Assembly: GCA_947624785.1 (NCBI GenBank)
Contig: CANQLV010000009.1
Span: 1-64,000 of the forward strand
Source of the DNA: Akkermansia muciniphila
GTDB lineage: Bacteria; Verrucomicrobiota; Verrucomicrobiia; Verrucomicrobiales; Akkermansiaceae
Length of the DNA stretch: 64,000 nucleotides
Direction: 5' to 3'
Shown: one piece after another, positions 1-9,415 of the stretch
Layout of the letters: each line of letters starts with the position of its first letter
Numbering within the stretch: the stretch's first letter is position 1
Position numbers and translations under genes: made by a program
The notes under the pieces: generated by a model
What the model was told of the DNA's origin: nothing
Seen by the model: only the letters and a program-made list of their open reading frames with translations
Database searches by the model: none

Positions 1-3000
1 TGGTCGCTGAGGTCCACGTCCATGCCCACGGTGCCGCCCCAGGTGGTGAGCTGGTAGCCGCTTTCATCCCCCCTGGTATCCAGCTTGGCGTAGGAGCCCG
101 TGCCTTCCATCCACATGTGGAAGTAGGGGAGGTCTTCATTGACATAGGCGGGGTTGACGCCCATGAGGGTGGTGCGGTTGCGGATCCATCCCATCTGGTC
201 GCGCAGGGCGTCTTTCTGGGCCGTTCCCAGTGCGTTGACCGTGCTGCCTGCGGCTGCCGCCATGGAGCGCGCCGCACGGGAGGTGTTGCCCGTCTGGATG
301 TCATTTCTGACGGCTTCCCTCAAGTCACCGAGCTGCGTGCCCTTCGGCGCGTTGCCGCGGTTGTTCCACAGGAGGTTGGCCCCGGCTTCCGAGTTGGCCG
401 TATTGGCAGCATCCATAAAGGCGTTCTCCGTCTTGACCATGCCCGTCACCACAATCTTGCCGCCTTCCGTCCGGATGCCGAATTCCTGGTAGTAGAAGTC
501 AAAGTAGCCGGAGGGATCCACCGTGGCTCCGTTGGCCGAGACCGTTCCGGCTCCCGTCGCGTCCACCAGCGTGAAGTTGAGGTTGGCCGTCGGGTCCGCC
601 GGGTCGTCGTAGTCCCCCAGGCTTCCCAGGGAAACGGTGGTTCCGTCCAGGTTGACGTCTCCGGCCTGCACGGTGATGACCGGGCTGGAGAAGAGGTCGT
701 CACGGTTGGTGTTGATGACCAGGTCCAGATGGGAGTTTTGCAGGTTGAGTCCGTTGGCGACGGTGAGCGTCGTGTTGACCGCTCCGTTTCCTTCCCCTAC
801 CGGGCTCAGGCGCACATGGGCGCCGCTTCCCGCCGTGAGGCTCTTGTAGGTAACGGAGCCGTTGCCGCCTTCCGCACCCGTCAGTTCCAGCGTTCCCTTC
901 GTGACGCTGAGAGCCTGCCCGATCGCGCCGTTCCCCTTCAGAACCTGCGTGCCGGCGCCGTTCATGGTGATGCTGCCTTCTCCGCTGAGAGCGCCTTCAT
1001 ACAGGGCATTCCCGGCGGTGGTGATTTCCAGGGCGGAGCCGTTGTTCAGCGCGCCGCTTCCCGTCAGGCCGGAAATGCTGTTGGACGCGTTGCCGAGCTC
1101 CAGCGTTCCGTTGCCGTCCAGGTCCACCTGCACGCCGTCAAGCTTGGAGGCGCCGTTGAGCGCCAGGGAGGCGTTGTCCGCCACCTGGAGCACGCCGTCT
1201 CCGGAAACGGTGCTGCTGGAAAGTTCGGAATCGGCTCCCGTAAGCGTGAGCGTACCGTCCTTACCGATGGAGAGGTTGCCGCCGTTGCCTTCATCCGTCA
1301 GCGTTCCCGCTTCCGTCTTGCCGGTAATGTCCAGGGAGGAAAGGCTGCCGGAGTTGGAGGAGTTGAGCTTGATGGAGCCGAGGTCCGCCGTGCCGGAGAG
1401 GATGAGTTTGCCGTCCTGCATGTCCAGCGTTCCGCTGGTATTCAGGGTTCCGGCAAGCTCCAGGGAGCCGTCTCCCGTCTTGGTGATATTGGCCGCGCCT
1501 CCATTGATGGTTCCGGAGTACTTCGTATCGGGACCGGACGTATTCGGATCGGTTCCCAGAAGCTCGTTGTTCAGGATGACGGAAGCCGTCTTGTCGTTCG
1601 TGCTGGTGATGTTGATGACGCCGGAAGCCGCACCGGAAAGGTTGTTGATCGTCAGGCCGTCAGCCGTATCGTCCACGCCGGGGAGGTTGAGGGCCAGGTT
1701 GCCGTCCACGATGACCGCGCGGTACGGGTCCAGCTCGGAGTTGTTCGTGACCGTCTTGTCTTCGCTTCCCACGGCGTAAATCTGCGTGGCGTCCCCCGTG
1801 ATGCCGATGGAGCCTCCGTTGAGGCCCGTCACCGTAAAGCCCAGGGATTCCAGCAGCGGGTTGAAGATGGCCGTACCGTAGCCCAGCACTCCGTTGGTCA
1901 GGTTGAGCCACGCCGTGCGGTCTCCCGCGCCCCAGCCCTGCATGGCGTTGATCACGTCAGCGGAGAGGGTAAGGGTGAGCGTTTCAATTTCCAACTGCGT
2001 TCCGTTCGCGTCAAACTGAATCATGGAAGTGCTTCCGGCCAGGTCCTGCGTCTTGGAGACGTTCCCCGTGCCCACCACCAGGCTGGCGCTGTCCAGATTG
2101 GCGGCGCCGTTGATGCCGCTGATGACCGTTCCGGCGTCCGTCATGTTGACGGTCTTGAGCGCGGAACCGGAAAGGCCGCCCAGGGAAATGGCGCTGACGC
2201 CGGAGGCCGCGTTGACGGTGACGTTTTTAGTTCCTTTGTGGTTGTTGCCTCCCGTGAGGGTGCCTCCGGTGATGTTGAGCGCTCCCTTGTAGCCGTCCGC
2301 CGTGAGGGCGAGCGTGCCGGAGGTGAGCGTGATCATGCCCGTGTAGCCCGTGCTGGCGTTGCCGAGCGTAAGTGTGCCCGTGCCGGTTTTCAGGAGGCTG
2401 CCGGTGCCGCTGAGCGCGCCGTTGAGGGTGATGCTGCCGCCCGTGGTGTCCACGGTGGCGGTTTTGCCGGAGGCGGCGTTGAGGAGGACGCTAAGGGAAG
2501 CGCTCCAGTCCGCTGTGGAGTTGAGCGTGCCTTCTCCCAGCGCGAGGGTGCCGGAGGCGCCGGTAATGTCACCGCCCAGCGTGATGGTTCCGTTGCCGGC
2601 CAGCGTGATGCCGGAGTTGGAGTCGTTTTCCAGGTTGATGCCGCCCAGAACGGCCGTGCCGCCGTTGATGTTGAGGTTGCCGCCCAGGGCTCCCTGGCCG
2701 TTGGCCCCGCCCAGCTTGACGCCGGTGCTGGTGAGCGTGACGCCCGTCCCCACGTTGACCGCGGAAGCCTGCGTGTTGCCTCCCATCGTGCCGCCGCCGA
2801 TTTGCAGCGTGGCGATATCAAGATCCTTCTTCAAGTCCAGAGTCACGCCGTACGTGACGTCAATGAGGTCGGCATTCAGCGTGCCGTTCACCGTGATGGT
2901 ACGGTTGGCCGTAGCCGCTCCGTAGCCGGAAAGAACGATGCTGCCTCCGGCATTGCTGAGCGTGCCGTTAAGCGCGTCATTGCCGTTGGCCGCCTTGACG

Positions 3001-6000
3001 AGCAGGGAGCCGCCGTCCGTCTTGGCCAGGGTGCCGTTAATGTTCTTGAGCACGCCGGAAAGGGCGATTTCATTGCCGCCGGAGAGCTTGAGGGTGGAGC
3101 CGTTGGCCACCGTCACGGTTCCGGATAGGATCTTGGTATTGGCGATGTTCCCCAGCGCCACGGCTCCATTCCCGGAGATGTTCCAGTTGAGGGACAGGAA
3201 GCTGTCCTGCCCGGCCGTATCCACCGTCAGCGTGGTGCCGGCTCCGGAGGCCGCCAGCTTGACCGCGTCACCGGCGTTTTTCTGCACCATGGTCTGCGTC
3301 AGCGTCACGTTCCCGGAGGCCTGCAGGGTGCCTCCCCCGAAGATGATGGAACCCGTTCCCAGCGCCCCGTCTCCGTTGATGTCCACAATGCCCCCTTCCA
3401 GGGACGTAGAGCCCCCGTAGGTGTTCGTGTTGCGGATTTGCAGGGTGCCGTCCCCCCTCTTGGTCAGGATGGTCGTGGCGCCCGTGATGTGCCCGTCTCC
3501 CTGGAAGGTGTAGGTGTTGTCCCCGCTGTTGCTCACAACAATGGAGGACGGAGCCACGTCTTCCGTGATCGTCACGGTTTTGTTGGCCGCCGTGTTGTCA
3601 AAGAGGAGGGGCTGGCCGTCCGTGGTCGCCGGCGCGGAGCCGCCCCCGCCGTAGGTCCAGTTGCTCACGTCGCCCGCGCTCCATGTTCCGGCGTCCGCCG
3701 TTCCGTTCCAGGTGAGCATGTTCGCGGAGGATTCGATCTTGAGCTGAAGCGTTTTGCCGTCCGCGGAGAGTCCCAGCGTGTAGGTCAGTTCCGGATGGGC
3801 GTCATTGATGAGATCCCCGATGTTGAAGGAGCCGAGCGTGAGCGTTCCGCTTCCCACCGTGAGCAGGGAGTAGTCTCCCGCGTCGGTAAGCGTGTCGTAG
3901 TTGTTGAGGGTGACGTTGTGCGTTCCGGTGAGCGTCAGTCCGCCGGTGAGCGTCACCAGGGCGCTTCCTCCCGCCGTCAGCCCCGTCATGTCAAAGGTGA
4001 AGGAGGAACCCGCGGCCATCGCCATGCTTCCGGCCACGTTCAGGCGCGAGTAGCTGCCCAGCGTCAGGCTGCCGATGGCGCCGCCATCGCTGGTGATCGC
4101 TCCCGTGGAGAGCGCATCCGCCGTGCTGGCTTTCACGCTGACCGCGTTGTTCACCGCATAATTGCCGATGTCCAGCGTCGCTCCGGAGGAGATGGAGACC
4201 GCGCTGGTCCCAAACGCCGTAGCGCTTCCCGCCGCCAGCGTTCCGGCTTCCGCATGGGTCGTTCCCGTGTAGGTGTTGGCGCCGCTGAGCGTGACCTTGC
4301 CCGGACCCTTCTGGGTGATGGAACCCGTTCCGCCGATGACGTTGGCCACCGTCTGGTCCGCGTCCACCGCATAGGTCAGGAAGGCGTCTCCATTGCCCCC
4401 TAGCGTTACCGCTCCCGTTCCAAGTTTTCCTGCTCCCGTCAGCAGGATGGTCCCTTCCTTGATCAAGGTTTGTCCTGTATATGTGTTGGCTTTCGTCAGT
4501 TCCAGCACTCCGTTCCCTTGCTTGGTCAGGTTGGTGCCGCTCTGTTCCGTGGCAACGACCAGGTCCAGCTTCAAATCAGACGTATTGACATCATCCAGAG
4601 AGAAGTTGCCCCGCGCAATGTCAAAGATGGCCGTTCCGCCGCGCAGAGTCAGAGCATTGATGGTTCCACTCGCGGTACCGCCTTCCGCCACGGAGAAGGA
4701 ACTCATGCCGGTTGCCGACTGCTGCGTGATGATGTAGTTGGTGCCACTAAATAGATCCAAGCCGTTTTCAGCGCCGGTAAGATTTAATATCACCCGGCTG
4801 TTGTTGAATACCATCCTCGTATTGGCCATCGTGGTATTGCCTCCGGTAATATTCCAGGTGCCGTTGTTCACGGTCAGCGTGCCGAAGTTAGTTGTGTTGT
4901 TGTAGCCGAAGGGGTCGCCCACCGTGGTGTTCAGCGTGCCGCCGTTCACCATCAGGTTCCCGTAAAGGATGGATTCTCCTCCGCCCCCATTTTTGCCGAG
5001 GTTCAGGACAGCGCCTTCCCCGACGGTGGTCAGCGCGGTTTTCGTCTGGGCGGTGGAAACCGTCAGGGCCGTTCCGGCGCCCGCCACTTCCAGATTGATG
5101 CCGGAGCCGTTGGCCAGATTGGTCCCGAGCGTATTGGCGCCTCCGGAAACGAAGGCGATCGTGCCTCCGTTGATCGTCGGCATCGTGGCTCCCAGAATAC
5201 CCGCGATTCCGCCCGTTACGCCTATTTCCAGCCGTCCCGTCCTGTCCACGGTCACCGTTCCGGTCCCCAGGGCCATGTTCGCCTTCACGGCAACGGTTCC
5301 TTCCTTGATGTTGACCGCGCCGGAATAATCGTTGTTGGAGCTGTTGAAGGTCACTTTTCCTTCACCCAGCTTGGTCAGGGCGCCGTTCCCGGAAAGCTTG
5401 CCCCCGTTGTTGGTCAGCTCCAGGTCCTGACCTACCCCGTTGTTGAAATAAATGGCCTTGGCATTCACGTCCCCCGTCAGGGACGCCACTCCTGTGTGCG
5501 TTCCGTCAAACAGGTAGGTCGTCGTATTGTCCACGGCGCCGATCGGGTTGCCGTCCCAGACCACCACGCCGTCCGCCATGCTGACGGAAACGGTCACCGT
5601 CTTTTCCCCGGTGTTCACGTTGAAGGTTCCCTGGTACAGGCTGGCCAGCGTACCGGTCAGGGTCATCGTCCCCGCATCCGCGAAGTTGCCGGCCGTCAGA
5701 TTGTCCCAGGAAACCAGCGTATAAGTCCCCGCGGTGATATTCCCGTTGATGTCCAGGCTGACGCCCGCATCCGCGCCCAGGGCCAGGTTGCTCACCGTCA
5801 GCGTCGCTCCGTCCGCGCTCAGGGCGCTTCCGTCAACCGCCAGTGAAGCGGCGTTCAACGTTCCGGTCACGTTCTGCTTCCGCAGCGCCGTCACCTTGGC
5901 GGCGGAGGCGTTCAGCGTTCCGGCCAGCGCCGTATCCGCATTCAGGTAAAGGTTGGCTCCGGAAAGGTTCAGCGTTCCGGAAAAGCCGGAGACGTCCCCT

Positions 6001-8798
6001 CCCAGCGTCAGGGCTCCCGCATTGTTGCGGGTATTGACAGCCAGCGTTCCCGCTCCGCCCAGGCCGCCAAGCATCTGGAGGCTGTCCCCGCTGGAGATGA
6101 CCGCCGTTCCGGTGCCGGACGTTTCCACGGATACCTTGCCGTTGAGGTTGACGTTCACGGTGGCTCCGCTAAAGATACTCAGCGCCGTGGCCGCATTCGT
6201 CCCTTTCAGGGTGATGTCCCCGGCCAGGGAGACGCCGCCCGTGACGGTATTGGAATTCAAGTTGCTGAACGTCACGGTGACGTTCTTCTCACTGCCGCCC
6301 AGCGTTACATTGCCCTGCCCCCACGGAGTCAGGGTCTGGCCGGAGACGATGGAAGCGTCCCCGATATTGTACGTCAGATTGACCAGGTTGCCCGTGCCGG
6401 CTATTTCCGTATCCCCGTCATAGGAATTCTTCACCCAGCCCGTTTTAAAACCCCAGCCGTTCGCACCGGCGTCGGAAATGATCTTGAGGCCACCCGTTCC
6501 GGTGATGGTGGATGAAACCGCGGTGGCATTTCCATAAATGGCTCCATTCAGGGAAGCAAATCCACCTGCGGCATTCAGGACGATTTTCATGTCGAAATTC
6601 GCGCCGGCGGGATTTCCGTTCCTCAGATGCAGGGTGGAGCCCTTCCCCATGGTAAGGGTTCCCGTCCCCGTTACCTTGTTCGCGGGTCCAACTACGTCCA
6701 TCACGGTATTTTCCCCCAGCGTAATGTTCAGGTTGGAGCTCCACGTTCCGGAGTTGTCCGCAAGCTTCACGGTGCCCTGTTCCACCACCAGCGTTCCCCC
6801 ACCCGAAGCGTTGAAGGAATTAAGGCCCAGCGTTAACGTTCCGGTCCCCGTCTTGGTGACGGTGCCGTTGATTCCCCCGTTCAGGGTGGAGTCCCCCGCT
6901 CCGATCACCAGGGAACCGGAGCCGCTGTTGGTCAATTTGCCTCCATAGGTACCGGCCCCCAGCAGCAGGCTGCCGCTTCCCGTACGGGTGACGGTCCCCG
7001 TCCAGCCGGCCAGGGAAGCCCACGTTACGGCATTCCCGTTCGTGTCCACCAGAATGGAATTGGATGCCAGCGCATCCGTCCTGATCTGGCCGGAGACGTC
7101 CGCCGTAATGCCCGCGCCGTACTTGAGCGCGCCTCCATTAAAGATGATGTTGCCGGTGCCCAAAGCGCCGGCATGCTGCATTTCCACCGTGCCGCCGCCC
7201 AGCAGGATTTCTCCGGAAAAACCGGCGTTATCCGTGGCGATGGACAAGGTTCCGCTGCCAGTCTTCTGCAGCTTGGAGCTTCCCGCCAGGGAACCGGTTC
7301 CCGTCCACGTGTAGCTGGTGGCCTCCGCATTGACGACGATCAGGCCCGGATCCACCTGTCCGGCGATGTTCACGGTCTGCGGCGCATTGCCGGCGATGTC
7401 TCCAAAGATGACTCCGTTGCCGTTGGCAAAGGGCAAGCCCGCATTCCAGGGGGAATTCCCCGTTCCCCCCACCGTCCACGTATTGTCTCCGCCGCCCGTC
7501 CAGGTCAGGGACGTGACCTGCTCCACAACGAATTTCAGGGTATTGTCCGTCGTGCTCCAGTTGCCGATGTAGTCGGTCCCCAGCAGAATGGTATTGGCCA
7601 AGTCCCCGGTGATGCCGCCCGTGGCATTGATCAGATTGTACGAGCCCGCGCTCCAGCTCACGCTGTCGCTATTCTCCAGCAGCAGACTGCCGTTCACCGT
7701 CAGGGCGCCGTTCAGGGCCAGCATGGCGTTGCCGTTCACCGTCATGTGGGTGGCGTCAATCCGCACGGCCGCGCCCAGGTTCAGGTTGCCGGTCATCGTA
7801 TTCTGCCCCCCAAGGGACAGGACGCCGGAGGTCATGGTCAGGCCGGCATTGCTGTCCACGGCGGAGACGTCCAGGCCCACTCCCGCGGACAGGGAAAGCC
7901 CGCCGTATCCCGCGGAAATGCCCCCGATGGCCGCATTCCCCGTTACGGAAAGGTTCTTGTTCGTCCCCATCCCGGAGGCATGACTGACAATGAGGGTGCC
8001 CCCTTTCAGCTCCACGCCGCCCGTGAAGGAAGAGGTTTTGGACAGGGTCAGCGTTCCGGAGCCGTCCTTGACCAGCAGCCCGGTTCCACGGAATACATTG
8101 TCACTGTTCGTAACCATGTTCCCGGCCCCGGTAATGGTCAGAGCGCCGTTCAACTGGATATAATGAGTGTCATCAGCAGAAATTGTCATGGTGCTGGCGG
8201 CATTCACCACCTCCACGGTGCCGCCGCCCGCCGCGACCGTCAGGCCGTTGCCGAAGGATCCGTCAGTTTCCTTGGTAATCTCCAGGCGCCCGTTGTTCAA
8301 GGTCCAGTAACTCGTATTGACGGCCATGGAGCCCAGCCCCGCACCGTCATACGCAAATTCTCCCACGCGCAGCACGCCGCCGTTGGTGACGGTTACATTG
8401 TAGCGCGTGTAATTATCCCCCTTCATGCTGAGGCTGGCTCCCGGAGAGCTCAAATCCAGCGTGGCGTTGTCAATGGTCAGGGTCTTGTCGGGAGGATTGG
8501 TCGTGGTTCCTGCCTTCTGCGTCGCTGTCGTTTCAATCTTGAACACGCCGCCGCCGGTAATGGTGAGGCTGTTGCTTCCGATGTTGAACGCCCCTTCCGC
8601 CTGGGTAACCGTCTTTCCGGCCTCAATAGTCAGCGTCAGGCCATTGGCGCCGATGGTCGTAGTTTCATTCCACGTAACGTCCGTATCAAACGTCTGGTTG
8701 GTCGTAATGGTGAGGGGATCCGCCTGAACGGATGCGGACAACGCGGCGCAGCAGGCAAGAAGAGCGGACAACAAATTGAGGGGCAAATGCAGCTTCAT
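1..8798 (-). CDS. giant autotransporter with beta-strand (PATR-type) repeats, 3' end outside window
   Basis: The frame starting at ATG 8798-8796 was read in translation from 8798 down to about 8350 and from about 4370 to the window start. It is open and in one register in both, which implies about 2930 residues inside the window. The first 26 residues (MKLHLPLNLLSALLACCAAL then SASVQA) form a Sec signal peptide. The body is low-complexity Gly/Thr/Asn/Ser-rich repeats of the form GTLTLSGANTYTGTT, the autotransporter-associated beta-strand repeat, with WNG...GTWS-type linkers near 3700. The last visible residues (YFHMWMEGTGSYAKLD and GYQLTTWGGTVGMDVDLSD) look like the start of an outer-membrane beta-barrel. 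Inference: a surface-displayed or secreted adhesin-like passenger. Passenger function cannot be assigned. The frame between the two translated stretches was not read codon by codon. Confidence 0.88.
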   Translation of the reverse strand, partial: MKLHLPLNLLSALLACCAALSASVQADPLTITTNQTFDTDVTWNETTTIGANGLTLTIEAGKTVTQAEGAFNIGSNSLTITGGGVFKIETTATQKAGTTTNPPDKTLTIDNATLDLSSPGASLSMKGDNYTRYNVTVTNGGVLRVGEFAYDGAGLGSMAVNTSYWTLNNGRLEITKETDGSFGNGLTVAAGGGTVEVVNAASTMTISADDTHYIQLNGALTITGAGNMVTNSDNVFRGTGLLVKDGSGTLTLSKTSSFTGGVELKGGTLIVSHASGMGTNKNLSVTGNAAIGGISAGYGGLSLSAGVGLDVSAVDSNAGLTMTSGVLSLGGQNTMTGNLNLGAAVRIDATHMTVNGNAMLALNGALTVNGSLLLENSDSVSWSAGSYNLINATGGITGDLANTILLGTDYIGNWSTTDNTLKFVVEQVTSLTWTGGGDNTWTVGGTGNSPWNAGLPFANGNGVIFGDIAGNAPQTVNIAGQVDPGLIVVNAEATSYTWTGTGSLAGSSKLQKTGSGTLSIATDNAGFSGEILLGGGTVEMQHAGALGTGNIIFNGGALKYGAGITADVSGQIRTDALASNSILVDTNGNAVTWASLAGWTGTVTRTGSGSLLLGAGTYGGKLTNSGSGSLVIGAGDSTLNGGINGTVTKTGTGTLTLGLNSFNASGGGTLVVEQGTVKLADNSGTWSSNLNITLGENTVMDVVGPANKVTGTGTLTMGKGSTLHLRNGNPAGANFDMKIVLNAAGGFASLNGAIYGNATAVSSTITGTGGLKIISDAGANGWGFKTGWVKNSYDGDTEIAGTGNLVNLTYNIGDASIVSGQTLTPWGQGNVTLGGSEKNVTVTFSNLNSNTVTGGVSLAGDITLKGTNAATALSIFSGATVNVNLNGKVSVETSGTGTAVISSGDSLQMLGGLGGAGTLAVNTRNNAGALTLGGDVSGFSGTLNLSGANLYLNADTALAGTLNASAAKVTALRKQNVTGTLNAASLAVDGSALSADGATLTVSNLALGADAGVSLDINGNITAGTYTLVSWDNLTAGNFADAGTMTLTGTLASLYQGTFNVNTGEKTVTVSVSMADGVVVWDGNPIGAVDNTTTYLFDGTHTGVASLTGDVNAKAIYFNNGVGQDLELTNNGGKLSGNGALTKLGEGKVTFNSSNNDYSGAVNIKEGTVAVKANMALGTGTVTVDRTGRLEIGVTGGIAGILGATMPTINGGTIAFVSGGANTLGTNLANGSGINLEVAGAGTALTVSTAQTKTALTTVGEGAVLNLGKNGGGGESILYGNLMVNGGTLNTTVGDPFGYNNTTNFGTLTVNNGTWNITGGNTTMANTRMVFNNSRVILNLTGAENGLDLFSGTNYIITQQSATGMSSFSVAEGGTASGTINALTLRGGTAIFDIARGNFSLDDVNTSDLKLDLVVATEQSGTNLTKQGNGVLELTKANTYTGQTLIKEGTILLTGAGKLGTGAVTLGGNGDAFLTYAVDADQTVANVIGGTGSITQKGPGKVTLSGANTYTGTTHAEAGTLAAGSATAFGTSAVSISSGATLDIGNYAVNNAVSVKASTADALSTGAITSDGGAIGSLTLGSYSRLNVAGSMAMAAGSSFTFDMTGLTAGGSALVTLTGGLTLTGTHNVTLNNYDTLTDAGDYSLLTVGSGTLTLGSFNIGDLINDAHPELTYTLGLSADGKTLQLKIESSANMLTWNGTADAGTWSAGDVSNWTYGGGGSAPATTDGQPLLFDNTAANKTVTITEDVAPSSIVVSNSGDNTYTFQGDGHITGATTILTKRGDGTLQIRNTNTYGGSTSLEGGIVDINGDGALGTGSIIFGGGTLQASGNVTLTQTMVQKNAGDAVKLAASGAGTTLTVDTAGQDSFLSLNWNISGNGAVALGNIANTKILSGTVTVANGSTLKLSGGNEIALSGVLKNINGTLAKTDGGSLLVKAANGNDALNGTLSNAGGSIVLSGYGAATANRTITVNGTLNADLIDVTYGVTLDLKKDLDIATLQIGGGTMGGNTQASAVNVGTGVTLTSTGVKLGGANGQGALGGNLNINGGTAVLGGINLENDSNSGITLAGNGTITLGGDITGASGTLALGEGTLNSTADWSASLSVLLNAASGKTATVDTTGGSITLNGALSGTGSLLKTGTGTLTLGNASTGYTGMITLTSGTLALTADGYKGALNITGGTLTGGNNHKGTKNVTVNAASGVSAISLGGLSGSALKTVNMTDAGTVISGINGAANLDSASLVVGTGNVSKTQDLAGSTSMIQFDANGTQLEIETLTLTLSADVINAMQGWGAGDRTAWLNLTNGVLGYGTAIFNPLLESLGFTVTGLNGGSIGITGDATQIYAVGSEDKTVTNNSELDPYRAVIVDGNLALNLPGVDDTADGLTINNLSGAASGVINITSTNDKTASVILNNELLGTDPNTSGPDTKYSGTINGGAANITKTGDGSLELAGTLNTSGTLDMQDGKLILSGTADLGSIKLNSSNSGSLSSLDITGKTEAGTLTDEGNGGNLSIGKDGTLTLTGADSELSSSTVSGDGVLQVADNASLALNGASKLDGVQVDLDGNGTLELGNASNSISGLTGSGALNNGSALEITTAGNALYEGALSGEGSITMNGAGTQVLKGNGAIGQALSVTKGTLELTGAEGGNGSVTYKSLTAGSGAHVRLSPVGEGNGAVNTTLTVANGLNLQNSHLDLVINTNRDDLFSSPVITVQAGDVNLDGTTVSLGSLGDYDDPADPTANLNFTLVDATGAGTVSANGATVDPSGYFDFYYQEFGIRTEGGKIVVTGMVKTENAFMDAANTANSEAGANLLWNNRGNAPKGTQLGDLREAVRNDIQTGNTSRAARSMAAAAGSTVNALGTAQKDALRDQMGWIRNRTTLMGVNPAYVNEDLPYFHMWMEGTGSYAKLDTRGDESGYQLTTWGGTVGMDVDLSD

Positions 8799-9415
8799 AA
8801 AGAAAAACAATTAATTATAAACACATTAAACAAGACGTGGTCTTTTAGCAGAGATGAGACATGCTATTAGGTAAATGAAATATCGGATTTGAAATCCGGT
8901 GTCAATCTGGAAGTGCCGTTTCCAAGGCTTTAAATTATTTCCATTATTTCCATCCTATTCCATGCCCTCATTCAAATTAGCCTCATTATTCAAAAAACAA
9001 AACAAATAGAACTTAAAATAAACATCTGCGGATAAACAAATTAGTTCATCACCGGCACTCTCATGCCTCCTCTGCCGCCCTTCTTGGCCGGATTTCAAAT
9101 CCGTTCTTTTTCTTTTCCGGCATGCAGGGCCTTCAGGCAGCCGGGAGGCCATCCATGGAGGGCACAATGAAAAACCTCCTAAGGATTTCATCATGAAACC
9201 GCTTGTTTCCGAAAACGCTGCCGCGGGAAAAGAAGCGTGAAATCCAGGCAGTCCCATGAAAAACAACATCCTTCCCATAAAAGGCATTCCACAGTCAGGG
9301 ACGAATTCCGGGACCGGTCCGGAGGGAGCAAAAGCAGCGCGGGATGTATCTTTCCTCCTTGCTCCCCGCCCGGCAAGTTGCTAGAATACGTCAAGCAAGT
9401 TTTTCCCCTTTTCCC
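8799..9415. other. 617-bp intergenic region with paired palindromes
   Basis: No convincing gene is present. The half next to the autotransporter gene is AT-rich and carries a TATAAT-like hexamer on the minus strand near 8815, a plausible promoter for that gene. A perfect 15-bp palindrome pair (8884-8898 and 9089-9103) lies inside. A 110-aa minus reading frame here (8955-9287) is probably not a gene, because part of it matches a second copy of the same repeat near 51.7 kb. A TAGAAT hexamer at 9382-9387 could serve as the -10 of the following plus-strand gene. Confidence 0.5.
8884..9103. repeat. 15-bp inverted repeat pair bounding a 190-bp AT-rich segment
   Basis: Left arm 8884-8898 reads CGGATTTGAAATCCG and right arm 9089-9103 reads CGGATTTCAAATCCG, its exact reverse complement. 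Each arm is itself a palindrome with one central base. Next to the right arm on the minus strand is a stretch whose translation (GDELICLSAD) resembles the equivalent stretch (NDELIFFHAD) beside the pair at 51563-51755. This supports a shared dispersed element rather than chance. It could be an invertible segment or a REP/MITE-like repeat. Confidence 0.65.

Noticed and set aside
117-3128. 1003-codon plus-strand reading frame
   Set aside because: Antisense to the autotransporter gene; created by its GC-biased repetitive codons. No domain or start context.
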